Notes under the pieces: generated by a model
Seen by the model: only the letters and a program-made list of their open reading frames with translations
What the model was told of the DNA's origin: nothing
Databases searched by the model: none
Made by a program: the position numbers and the translations under genes
Shown: positions 24,668-33,054 of the stretch, one piece after another
How the letters are laid out: every line of letters begins with the position of its first letter
Numbering within the stretch: the first letter of the stretch is position 1
From: a bacterium
GTDB taxonomy: Bacteria; Vulcanimicrobiota; Xenobia; Xenobiales; JADMJV01
Length of the DNA stretch: 64,000 nt
Reading direction: 5' to 3'
NCBI GenBank assembly: GCA_018266105.1
Contig: JAFEBA010000049.1
Span: 1-64,000 of the forward strand

Positions 24668-26253
24668 TTGGGCATTCCCATCTTGGCCAGGTCCTCCGAG
24701 AGTTGCTCCTCGGAAATCTTACCTAAAGCGAAGTTCTTGTACGGTTCAACTTTCCAGGCGACCGGTTCGGCGCCCGTGGCGTTGTAGATAGCCTTCTCCC
24801 ACTTGGGCCAGAAGCCAATCTTGTCCAGCGCCTTGTTACTGAGGCCGATCAGGCAGTAGTCCGAATCCTGGGTATTGGTGTGCCACTTGGTGTGCTTAAG
24901 GGTCTGGGCGTGCTTCCCGTAGTTGTCGCCCTTGTGGTGCCAGACTCCCGAGGCCAGGTCCATACCCACAATAGCCGCGCCAGTGCCCAGAGCGGTCACG
25001 GCAGCTTTAGCCAGACCGGCTTCCAGGCTACCAGAGCTGACCAGGTCGAATCCAATCGTAGCCAGACCTGCCGCACCGACCACGGCTGCACCACCGCGAG
25101 CCAGCTTCTTGACCACCCGGTGTGCCGGCCGCGGGCCGGAGAAGTCAACGGGCTCATTGCTGGCAACTGGCTGAGCCGGGTCTGCAGGGGCGGGAGCCGA
25201 TACCGGAGCCGGCTTCTTGTCATAGTCGGAAGCGTCGATGCCCCACTTTTCTTTACGAGCCGGCATCTCGGTAGCCCGGAAGTTCTTCATCATCTCACGC
25301 GAGCGAGCGATGTACTCTTCCTTGCTGATCTTGCCGTCCACAAAGTCCTTATATTCAGGAACATTCCAGGAGTCAGGCTTGGCGCCGGTAATCTTATAGA
25401 TGGCCTTCTCGTAGCGAGGCCAGAAGTTGATCGCATTCAGGGGCTTGTTAAGAGCGCCGCTGACGATACAGTAGTCACTGTTCCAGGGCATCCGATGGTG
25501 CACACCGTGAGCCCGAGGGTCGATGGCCATACCCACTTTCTGCAGCAACTTGCCGTGAGCCGGGACTTCCTTCTGGTTCATGTGTGACCACTGATGAAAC
25601 TTTCCATAGACGCTCATTCCTCCGATGAGTCCGATAGCGCCGGCCAGAACCGGAGCTGGAGCCCCCATGGCCGCTGCGCCCACCAGGGGGGCCCAGGCCA
25701 CGGTGCTGAGGGGGAAAGCCCAGTAGGAAACGGAGTAATGACCCAGCTTGCCGGGATAGAAGTGATGGCGCTGAGCCTGCTGAGCAAATTTTCGCACCAG
25801 GCCGATCTTGGCGTCCGGCTTGGCGTAGTTGTCAGCCCAGTGGTGGAGCAGACCGGAGGGCAAATCAGCCAGAACGTAGCCACCGGCCAGGGCGCCAGCC
25901 GAGAGAGCACCGGTGGTGAGGGCCGCGCCCAGGCTGGGCGCGCCAGCGATATCCGCGATCACCTTGGCGGCGCACCAAGCGCCGGACGCACATACACCGG
26001 CGAACATCAACTTCATGAAGGGGCTGCCCTCGGTGTCCTTGCCCTCAACGCGCTTCTCTTTGAAGAAGGCTGTCTTGAGGCGCTGCAAAGTGCCAGGTTC
26101 GGGAGCTGGCTCGGCCGCCGGGGCTTGCTGCAGCTGAATCTGATCGCCGGGAGCGGCCGGGGCCTGAGCCGGGGCAGCGGGGGCAGCGGGGGCAGCCGGA
26201 GCGGGAAGAAGTTTGGGCAATTGAACCTGGTTGGGGGCGCTCTGTAATTTCAT
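24664..26253 (-). CDS. Protein with tandem plasmanylethanolamine desaturase-like (PEDS1/CarF/TMEM189) domains, second copy collapsed
   Basis: 529 aa. Leader: MKLQSAPNQVQ, then an Ala/Pro repeat region and GDQIQL at 36-41. The first domain (about 129-312) keeps the His clusters expected of the TMEM189/Kua family (PF10520): HH 137-138, HH 163-164, H172, FHQWSH (220, 224) and AHGVHH (249, 252-253), plus NFWPRYEKAIYKITGAKP. Hydrophobic segments lie at about 82-127 and 175-215. The second (about 431-529) repeats DLASGVWHHKGDNY, SDYC and FWPKWEKAIYNATGAEP but lacks about 110 central residues including two His clusters, so it is unlikely to be catalytic. Eukaryotic and myxobacterial relatives desaturate plasmanyl lipids to plasmalogens. 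Likely promoter: TAAATA 6 bases before the ATG. Confidence 0.8.
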   Translation of the reverse strand: MKLQSAPNQVQLPKLLPAPAAPAAPAAPAQAPAAPGDQIQLQQAPAAEPAPEPGTLQRLKTAFFKEKRVEGKDTEGSPFMKLMFAGVCASGAWCAAKVIADIAGAPSLGAALTTGALSAGALAGGYVLADLPSGLLHHWADNYAKPDAKIGLVRKFAQQAQRHHFYPGKLGHYSVSYWAFPLSTVAWAPLVGAAAMGAPAPVLAGAIGLIGGMSVYGKFHQWSHMNQKEVPAHGKLLQKVGMAIDPRAHGVHHRMPWNSDYCIVSGALNKPLNAINFWPRYEKAIYKITGAKPDSWNVPEYKDFVDGKISKEEYIARSREMMKNFRATEMPARKEKWGIDASDYDKKPAPVSAPAPADPAQPVASNEPVDFSGPRPAHRVVKKLARGGAAVVGAAGLATIGFDLVSSGSLEAGLAKAAVTALGTGAAIVGMDLASGVWHHKGDNYGKHAQTLKHTKWHTNTQDSDYCLIGLSNKALDKIGFWPKWEKAIYNATGAEPVAWKVEPYKNFALGKISEEQLSEDLAKMGMPK

Positions 26254-26338
26254 ACTCCCTATTTACAAGTCGTCAATGAAAAGAGTCTGAATTTATCCGT
26301 TCAGGGTTCTTTGAGTGGATCTGGGTATTCTGCCCAAC

Positions 26339-27094
26339 GTGAAGATCCAGCAGCAAAGTCCGCAACTCCCTCGCCCCCTCCCGCAGACCCCCCAGCCGCC
26401 TGACCCACCCCAGAATTCGGGTGGAGTCATCGACCATATCGGAGCCGTGCAACTGGGAAGCCTGGTTAGCGACCTGGGAATGGGGGCAGCCTACACTTTT
26501 GGACAGTCGACTCCGGTCAGTGGTCTGGGTCTGGCCATGGCCGCCTTTCATGGAGCCCGGGGAGCAGCTTTCGCCGCCCTGGCCCTGAAGGAGAAGGACC
26601 AGGCTAAATTGCGGGCCCGCATCGGCGTGGCCGGCTCGGAAGGCCTGCTGGCAGCCGGACACGCCCTGGGTGCCCTGGGCGCCGGTGCCTGGAGCATCCC
26701 TCTGCTGGCCGCGGGCGCCGGGATGAACGCTTTCAGCGACTACAAATATCGAACCCATTACGGCGTAGACGCCCCTATCGGCGAAATCCGCAAGTCTCGC
26801 CTGGCCGGAGCGCTGGTGGACGGAGGCTTGGGTCTGTCCTACATGGATGGCCCATCACCGCTGGGTGTGGTGGCTGGCGTCACTCACCTGGGCGCCATGG
26901 TGGGCTACTACGGAGGAAGCGTTTTCAAGCCCGAAATGAAGCATCACTGGCACAGCAAGGGTTTCGGCCATGCCCTGCTGGCCGCCGGACACCTGGCCGG
27001 AGCCGCCGGAGCTGGCGCCTGGGTGTTACCCGTGCTGGCCGGCGGAACCCTGATCACCACGCTTCAGGACGCTCGTCAGAACGCTCACTCCTGA
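26339..27094 (+). CDS. Gly/Ala-rich membrane-like protein with internal duplication and MKIQ leader
   Basis: 251 aa from a GTG at 26339; a GTG at 26315 is in frame but the leader KIQQQSPQ matches the starts of neighbouring proteins. A -10-like TATTCT ends 7 bases before it, suggesting leaderless translation. The leader is Pro-rich and has no Sec signal. Two halves repeat one motif: LLAAGHALGALGAGAWSIPLLAAG followed by a polar tail, near 100-140, and LLAAGHLAGAAGAGAWVLPVLAGG, near 205-240. This indicates an internal duplication of a small hydrophobic hairpin. Divergent from the desaturase-like operon across 85 bases, so regulation may be shared. Function unknown. Confidence 0.65.
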   Translation: MKIQQQSPQLPRPLPQTPQPPDPPQNSGGVIDHIGAVQLGSLVSDLGMGAAYTFGQSTPVSGLGLAMAAFHGARGAAFAALALKEKDQAKLRARIGVAGSEGLLAAGHALGALGAGAWSIPLLAAGAGMNAFSDYKYRTHYGVDAPIGEIRKSRLAGALVDGGLGLSYMDGPSPLGVVAGVTHLGAMVGYYGGSVFKPEMKHHWHSKGFGHALLAAGHLAGAAGAGAWVLPVLAGGTLITTLQDARQNAHS

Positions 27095-27115
27095 AGGGTC
27101 AGGTTCAAGGCGTAT

Positions 27116-28270
27116 TTATTTGTCCCAGCCGAAAAAGTCGCGCATCTCCAGGTAGGTCTGAGGGTTGGAAAACAACAGGCCGTGGTTGCGATGGTTGCGA
27201 TTTTTCAGAAAATGGGGATTCTCCTCACCGATCTGTAAGGAATTGCCGGGCACCGTACCATCCCCCAGGACCGGAATGAAGTAACGTCCCAGAGTGGGCC
27301 GGGAGTGCGAACCCACCAGACGAACGGCTTCAGTTCGAGCCTTCTGGCTTTCCCAACGCGAGTTCAGGTCGGCCAGCTGAGGATTGGCGGGTCCACCGGT
27401 CACCGGGCGCAGCCAGCCCAGCGCATTACGATCGTCTTCGGTGATGGGTTTGCGCGAGAGCAGCCACTGAGTGTCCCAGCCTTTGGCCTGCAGATCGAGC
27501 AGACCCAGCGACGTACGGGCCAGGGCCGACCCCCGATTGGGCGTGCCCAACATCATAAACTTGCCAACCCGGTCCCCACCCTGGTCAAGATAGGTCCGGG
27601 TGGCCAATCCGCCCATACTGTAGCCGACCACGTCCGCTTTGGGGTTGCCCGTCAAGGCCGAGATGGCTTTCAAATCCTTGGCCAGCTCGGGCGCGCTCAG
27701 ATTGGGGGGGGTGTTTACGGAGGGAAAGACGGCCACGAACACCTTGCCGTCGGAGCGTGTGTCTTCCAGCATCATGCGCTGGGTGCAATCCAGGTCGGCA
27801 TAAAACTCACCGTCGCGAACATAGTAGACGCGGCCACCGTTCTTACCGTCGGAAGTCAGCTTTTCGGCCAGATGGTCAAATCGATCTTCCGGTGTTTGCC
27901 AGCCCGGCACCAGGACCACCGGCCGCTGAATTTTGGATTCTGGCAGGTCTGTCAGCAGACTGGGGGGCAGCGGCTTTTTGATGGTTCCCAGGGATTGCCA
28001 CCAACCCAACTTCTGTCCCATCTGATCCAGGGCGTTACCGGTCTTGGAAAGGGCGACGGCAATGGGTCCGCAGACGCCCATCAAAAGCCGGGAACTCCAG
28101 CCGGTCACGAACTGAGGACGTTCTTCCAGAGAGGTCCAGGCGGGTGGGCCCTTAGGTCCCTGCGGGCCGTTGCCTCCAATCTGGACGGAATCAGGCGAAG
28201 TCGGGGTGGGCACCTTCGAATGCGCAGTGGACGGAGCAGCAGGCGGACGAAATGAGGATTGGATCTTCAC
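27116..28270 (-). CDS. Alpha/beta hydrolase (lipase-like) with MKIQ leader
   Basis: 384 aa. GTG start, 6 bases after a -10-like TAAGGT. The leader (MKIQSSFRPP, Pro/Ser-rich, then DSVQIG at 27-32) has no Sec signal. A hydrophobic segment lies near 58-75. The hydrolase core begins at RPVVLVPGWQTPEDRF. The nucleophile Ser is in VVGYSMGGLATR (about 217), followed by MLGTPNRGS, the Asp in VLGDGTVPGN, and a His in RNHGLLFS. This is the layout of triacylglycerol lipases and related esterases. Convergent with the preceding plus-strand gene. Substrate not determined; MKIQ-leader family suggests a shared localisation signal. Confidence 0.85.
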   Translation of the reverse strand: MKIQSSFRPPAAPSTAHSKVPTPTSPDSVQIGGNGPQGPKGPPAWTSLEERPQFVTGWSSRLLMGVCGPIAVALSKTGNALDQMGQKLGWWQSLGTIKKPLPPSLLTDLPESKIQRPVVLVPGWQTPEDRFDHLAEKLTSDGKNGGRVYYVRDGEFYADLDCTQRMMLEDTRSDGKVFVAVFPSVNTPPNLSAPELAKDLKAISALTGNPKADVVGYSMGGLATRTYLDQGGDRVGKFMMLGTPNRGSALARTSLGLLDLQAKGWDTQWLLSRKPITEDDRNALGWLRPVTGGPANPQLADLNSRWESQKARTEAVRLVGSHSRPTLGRYFIPVLGDGTVPGNSLQIGEENPHFLKNRNHRNHGLLFSNPQTYLEMRDFFGWDK

Positions 28271-28332
28271 GCGCTTACCTTAGCAGCGCCCAGGGCAGGA
28301 CTGAAGAAACAGAAAGTTAACGCCCGGACGAA

Positions 28333-28387
28333 GAAAAACAAAAAGGAGCCTCTAGCGCTTCGGGGGGGGTCATACGCTAGCGACTCC
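28333..28387 (-). terminator. Probable terminator of the efflux operon
   Basis: On the minus strand an imperfect stem (GGAG plus CTAGCG, pairing with CGCTAG and CTCC, three mismatches between) has a long C/G-rich loop and is followed by TTTTTGTTTTT. It lies 95-150 bases after the TolC-like stop. The rest of 28271-28481 has no gene; its lower end carries the promoter-like TAAGGT of the lipase-like gene. Confidence 0.6.
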
Positions 28388-28481
28388 ACCAACAGGATAG
28401 CAGCCTGGGGGATCCGGCGATAGGCACCTAATACCTATTTATTGGTACAATAAATGGTCAGAAAACACCAAGACCAAAGCC

Positions 28482-29924
28482 TCAAGAACTGAAGTAGCCC
28501 TGCTCAAAGGGGGACGCCAGAGCGTGGCGCAGTCGAGCCCGAGCCAGATTGAGGTCGTTCAAAGCATTGACATAGTTGGTGCGGGCAGAGACCAAAGCGG
28601 TCTGAGCATCAAAGACATCGGTCAAACTTCCCAGCGCCGCCCGGTAACGGCCGGCGGCAATACGGACTCCCTCGCGAGCAGAATCCACACCGGCCGAAGC
28701 CGCCTCCAGCGAACGCTCGGCCGTGAGCAACTGCATGAGCACCCCGCTCACGTCGCGCTCCACCGCCAGTTGGGCTCGAGTCAAGGCGGCCCGGGCCACT
28801 TCAACCCCGCCCTCGGCGTTCACGGAGGCCCCTCGTTGGGCGCCGCCATCCCAGAGCTGAAAGTCGAGGGAAAGCTGCAGGTTAAAGGTCGGGTACTGCA
28901 CGCCGTTCGCCCGTCCAGCATAGGTAATGCCAGCAAACGTCGAAAGGGCCGGATAGTTCAGAGTGCGGGCCGCATCCAGCGAAGCCAGGGCGGCGTCCAC
29001 GTTACGCTGGGCCACAAGCATATCCGGGCGCTGACTGAAGGCCAGTTGACTCAACTGGTTCATATCTTTGAGGGGCACTTCCGGCTCATCAAAGTCAACC
29101 AGTTCAATCCGGGTGCGGGGGGCCAGGCCCAGGGACTGGGCCAAATCCAACCGGGCCAATTCCAGGTTACGGCGTGAATTATTGAGTGCGAAGACCGAAT
29201 TGGATACGGTGGTTTGAGAGCGCACCACATCGCCCGGCGACATATTGCCGGCCTGGTAAAGGGCTCGGGCCAGGCGCAACTGCTCCTGACGAGTCTTCAA
29301 ATCGTCCTCCCCTACCTGGACCAGGCGCTGAGCCTGCAAAACGGCGTAATATCGTTCTTTCACAGTGAGCGAGACATCGTTCTGACTCTGCAACAGGAAG
29401 GCGGCCGCGGACTGGCGGCGCAGGTCGGCGGCACGCACCAGATCGCGAGTGTGTCCGAAATCGAAGAGCAGCCAGTTGACGCCCAGGCTGTTGGAAAAGG
29501 TATCACTGGTGCGATTGGTCGGATTCAAGCCCAGCGAAGCCGATTGCGAGCCGGCGGATGTACCGGAGACATGGGAGTATTGACCGGTGCCACCGATGTG
29601 GGGAAGTAGAGCCGCCCGCTGCTGAATCTCAGTGCCTTCGGCCTGCTGTAGTTGGCCCTGAGCGGTACGAATATCCGGCTGCAGGCGCCAGGCCATGCGC
29701 ACCGCCTCCTCGGGACGTATAGGCAATTTGGGCGCATTCTCATCCTCTAATTGAGGAGCCGGTAACAGCAGAGGTGGCTTTGGCACGGCCTCGCGAGTCT
29801 GGTCCGGATTGAAGGGGGCGGGCTCACCCGGCACCGGTTCAGGCACCAGGGGGGGTGGAGGCGGAAGGGGCGGCTTGGCCAGGGCCGGCCAGCTGAGCCA
29901 CAGGATCAGCAGTCCCTTACGCAC
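28482..29924 (-). CDS. TolC-like outer-membrane efflux channel
   Basis: 480 aa. A signal peptide (MRKGLLILWLSWPALA) is followed by an unusually long Pro-rich stretch (about 17-60). The body has the two long helical repeats of outer-membrane efflux proteins: an RPEEAVRMAWRLQPDI start, a coiled helical region (VKERYYAVLQAQRLVQVGEDDLKTRQEQLRLARALYQ), the DVVRSQTTVSNSVFALNNSRRNLELARLDLAQSLG segment, then the second half (YPALSTFAGITYAG, NAEGGVEVARAALTRAQLAVERDVSGVLMQL). It forms the outer duct for tripartite export. Overlaps the RND gene by 8 bases and is last in the operon. Confidence 0.92.
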   Translation of the reverse strand: MRKGLLILWLSWPALAKPPLPPPPPLVPEPVPGEPAPFNPDQTREAVPKPPLLLPAPQLEDENAPKLPIRPEEAVRMAWRLQPDIRTAQGQLQQAEGTEIQQRAALLPHIGGTGQYSHVSGTSAGSQSASLGLNPTNRTSDTFSNSLGVNWLLFDFGHTRDLVRAADLRRQSAAAFLLQSQNDVSLTVKERYYAVLQAQRLVQVGEDDLKTRQEQLRLARALYQAGNMSPGDVVRSQTTVSNSVFALNNSRRNLELARLDLAQSLGLAPRTRIELVDFDEPEVPLKDMNQLSQLAFSQRPDMLVAQRNVDAALASLDAARTLNYPALSTFAGITYAGRANGVQYPTFNLQLSLDFQLWDGGAQRGASVNAEGGVEVARAALTRAQLAVERDVSGVLMQLLTAERSLEAASAGVDSAREGVRIAAGRYRAALGSLTDVFDAQTALVSARTNYVNALNDLNLARARLRHALASPFEQGYFSS

Positions 29925-32900
29925 GGCTCCTCCTGGATTGAAAGAAGCGGTTCTCCAGGTCGTCCAGCAACAGATAGGCCATGGGCACCACCACCAGAGT
30001 CAGCATGGTAGAGACGAAAAGTCCTCCGATGACGGTGATGGCCATCGGGGCCTCCAGCTCGCCTCCGCGGCCCCTGAGGGCAATTGGAACCATCCCCAAC
30101 ATGGCTGCCAGAGCCGTGATGAGAATCGGACGCAACCGGGTCGGACAGGCTTCCAGCAGAGCCGCCTCACGATCCAGGCCCCGGTCACGGGCCTGCAAAG
30201 TATTCTCGATCAGCAAGATGCCGTTTTTGACGGAAATACCGACCAGCAGCAGACAGCCCACTCCAGACATGACCGAGAAAGGTGTTCCCGTCAGAAACAG
30301 GGCCAGCACGATTCCCAAAGTACAAAGCGGCACACTCATCATGATGGAGAGCGGCACAATCAGGTTCTCAAACTGGATGCAGAGCAGCATATAGATGAGC
30401 ATCACGGCCAATGCGCCGGCCAGCCAGAGGCGAGAGAACTCAGCGTTCTGGCTTTTCATAGTGGTGCTCCAGTCCCAACTGTAGCCGTCCGGCATGTCGT
30501 ATTCGTCTAGAGTGGCCTTGACGTCGGCCATGATCTCGCTGAGTGCGCGGCCTTCGCCGGCGCTCACCAGCGCCGTGTAGCGCTGTCGGGTGGCCCGGCT
30601 GATGGTGGCGTAGCCGATGGCCTGAGTGGCACGAGCCACCTGACGCAGCTGGACACTGTGCGGCAGATTTTCCTGAGCGGCCTGATCGGTCAAATTGGCC
30701 GCGGTCACGTTGGGATTGACGTAGATGCTTCGCATATCCACAGTCGAGCGACGCGCCTCCGGAGCCAGCTGCACCACGATCGGAGCGCGCACTCCCTGAT
30801 CTTGAAAGTAGCTTGCGGTCTTGCCGGCCGAGGCCGTCTGCAAGGCAGTGGCAACCTGCGAAAAGCTCAGACCCAGCTGGCTTGCCTTATCGCGGTCCAC
30901 CACCCAGCGCACTTCAGGCGCCGGGTCCCCGGCCCGGTCGCGCAGGTCGTTGAGACCTGGAATGCTCTTTAGTTGCTCGACAAAGTCGGCCGAGAGATCA
31001 GCCAGTTTGGCCAGGTCCGGCCCGAAAATATCGATCTCCACGCTCTGACCTTGTTGCCCTGTAATGATGGTGCGCACCAAGTCCATGGTGGACGGAAAGG
31101 CGCGAACGGCTGGAATCTTGGAGAACCCGCCCGTCAGACGCGCGGCCACCTGCTCGCTGCTACCGCTGCGGCTGGATTTGAGCGCGATCCAGGCATTGCC
31201 CTGGTCACGACGACCGGTCCCCCCATTGCCGGCGCCGACAGTTGTCAGATAGGACTGCACGTCCTTGTTCTTAGACAAAACCTCTTCGATGCTGCTCATG
31301 GCACGGTCGGTTTCTTCCAGCGAGGTTCCCTTGGGCATGATCACCTGCATCCGTAGTGTGCCGGTGTCCGACTGCGGCATAAAGTCAAATCCCAGCAGGG
31401 GCACAAAGACCAGGCTGCCCAGGGTCAGGAGCAAACCGCTGATCAAAACCCGGTTGCGATGACCGATGGCCCATTTCAGGAGATCCGCATAACCCCGGTC
31501 AAGCTGCTTCAGCCAGTTCTCCCAGCGTTCGAACTGGCGCTGCCAGAAAGGCCTGACCCGCTCTTCCTCAGGCTTGCGGATGAACTGAGAGCAAAGCATG
31601 GGCACTCCGGTGAGCGCGTCCAGCAGGGAAAAGGCCATCGAAATGATCACAACCAGCGCGAACTGCTTGAACATCTGCCCGGTCTGGCCCGGGATCAGCA
31701 GCATCGGCAAGAACACGACCATAATGGTCAGGGTTGAGGAAACCACCGCGCTCACAATGGGACGGGTGCCCTGAATGGAGGCCTCGGTCGGATCCAGCCC
31801 TTCCTCTTCGACCTTACGATAGACCGACTCCATGACCACCACCGCGTCGTCCACGATCAGACCGGTGGCAAGGGCCAGACCCACCAGACTCATGGTGTTC
31901 AGGGTATAACCTAAAAGATAGAGGAAGCTAAAGGTGCTGATGACCGAAACCGGGATGGAGGTGGCTACCACCAGCGTGGAGCGAAAGTTGCGCAGGAAGA
32001 ATAACACGATGGCCATGGCCAGCAGGCCACCCACCACGGCCGCCTCCTGCAGTGAATGAACAGCGTTGGAGACGTATTCGGACTGGTTGTAGAGCTGCTC
32101 AAAATGCAGCTCAGGGTGATTTTGCTTCACCAGCTCGAGCTTGGCCAGCACATTCTCCACGGTGGTCACCGTGTTGGAGCTGGACTGCTTAATGATGCTC
32201 AGACTGCCGGCGGGTTGACCATTGAGACGCTGGTAACTGGTCACGTCCAGATGAGAGTCCAGCACTCGAGCCACGGATTTCAGAGGAATCAGCCGGTTGT
32301 CGACTCGCCCCACCGGAATGTTCTGAAGCTCTCGTAAGCTCTGGATCCAGCCGTAGCTGCGCACAAGCAACTGCTGGTTGCCCTCATAGGCAATGCCGCC
32401 GGGAACGTTCTGGTTTTCCTTGGAAAGAGCGGTGACCAGGTCCTGAGAGGTAAGACTGCGAGCCAGCAAGGACTGGCTGTCAAACTGTACCAGAATGGCT
32501 CGCTCCTGACCCCCGTTGACGTCAGCCGACCCCACTCCCTCGGCTGACTCCAGGATCGGCTTCACCTCGTTGGTGAGCACACTGCGCAAGCGCACTGGGT
32601 CATCGATGCCGCTGACCCCGAGCACCAAAATAGGAACCGAATTGGGATCAAACTTCTGCACTGTGGGAGCCTGCAGCGTCGGGTCGTCCGTTGGAAACTG
32701 GCGCTGGGCCTTCTGCACGAGTTGTAGAGTGTCCAGGGCTGCCTGAGCCATATCGTAGCCGGGGGCACACTCCAGCGTGACTCGCGAAGAACCCTCTGAT
32801 GTATCCGAGCGCATAGAAGCCAGACCCGGGACCGTGGCCACCACGTCCTCGACTGGACGGGTGATTTGGTATTCCAGATCCTCGGGACTGACTCCGGTCC

Positions 32901-33051
32901 AACTGGTGACCACAAAAAGCTGCGGGCGGGTGATATCTGGAAGCAGTTCAACGGGTAGCTGCGTGTAAGCCAGCGCGCCCAGAATCACGAAAATCAGGAT
33001 GCGCATCCAGGTGGCCACCGGCCGACGTACGGAAAGTTCAGCGATATCCAT
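29917..33051 (-). CDS. RND-family inner-membrane efflux transporter (AcrB/HAE1 type)
   Basis: 1044 aa, typical length. It begins MDIAELSVRRPVATWMRI, then ILPDI-type LLPDITRP near 37. The proton relay in TM4 is the Asp pair in GLIVDDAVVVMESV (D401, D402). Twelve membrane segments fall in two clusters (about 335-560 and 860-1035), with periplasmic porter/docking loops between. The second half repeats FMPQSDTGTLRMQVIMPKGTS and SVPLCTLGIVLALFLTG. It pumps drugs, lipids or metabolites using proton motive force; substrate unknown. Followed by the TolC gene (8-base overlap) and preceded by the frame-disrupted MFP gene (3-base gap). Confidence 0.95.
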   Translation of the reverse strand: MDIAELSVRRPVATWMRILIFVILGALAYTQLPVELLPDITRPQLFVVTSWTGVSPEDLEYQITRPVEDVVATVPGLASMRSDTSEGSSRVTLECAPGYDMAQAALDTLQLVQKAQRQFPTDDPTLQAPTVQKFDPNSVPILVLGVSGIDDPVRLRSVLTNEVKPILESAEGVGSADVNGGQERAILVQFDSQSLLARSLTSQDLVTALSKENQNVPGGIAYEGNQQLLVRSYGWIQSLRELQNIPVGRVDNRLIPLKSVARVLDSHLDVTSYQRLNGQPAGSLSIIKQSSSNTVTTVENVLAKLELVKQNHPELHFEQLYNQSEYVSNAVHSLQEAAVVGGLLAMAIVLFFLRNFRSTLVVATSIPVSVISTFSFLYLLGYTLNTMSLVGLALATGLIVDDAVVVMESVYRKVEEEGLDPTEASIQGTRPIVSAVVSSTLTIMVVFLPMLLIPGQTGQMFKQFALVVIISMAFSLLDALTGVPMLCSQFIRKPEEERVRPFWQRQFERWENWLKQLDRGYADLLKWAIGHRNRVLISGLLLTLGSLVFVPLLGFDFMPQSDTGTLRMQVIMPKGTSLEETDRAMSSIEEVLSKNKDVQSYLTTVGAGNGGTGRRDQGNAWIALKSSRSGSSEQVAARLTGGFSKIPAVRAFPSTMDLVRTIITGQQGQSVEIDIFGPDLAKLADLSADFVEQLKSIPGLNDLRDRAGDPAPEVRWVVDRDKASQLGLSFSQVATALQTASAGKTASYFQDQGVRAPIVVQLAPEARRSTVDMRSIYVNPNVTAANLTDQAAQENLPHSVQLRQVARATQAIGYATISRATRQRYTALVSAGEGRALSEIMADVKATLDEYDMPDGYSWDWSTTMKSQNAEFSRLWLAGALAVMLIYMLLCIQFENLIVPLSIMMSVPLCTLGIVLALFLTGTPFSVMSGVGCLLLVGISVKNGILLIENTLQARDRGLDREAALLEACPTRLRPILITALAAMLGMVPIALRGRGGELEAPMAITVIGGLFVSTMLTLVVVPMAYLLLDDLENRFFQSRRSRA

Positions 33052-33054
33052 GGG

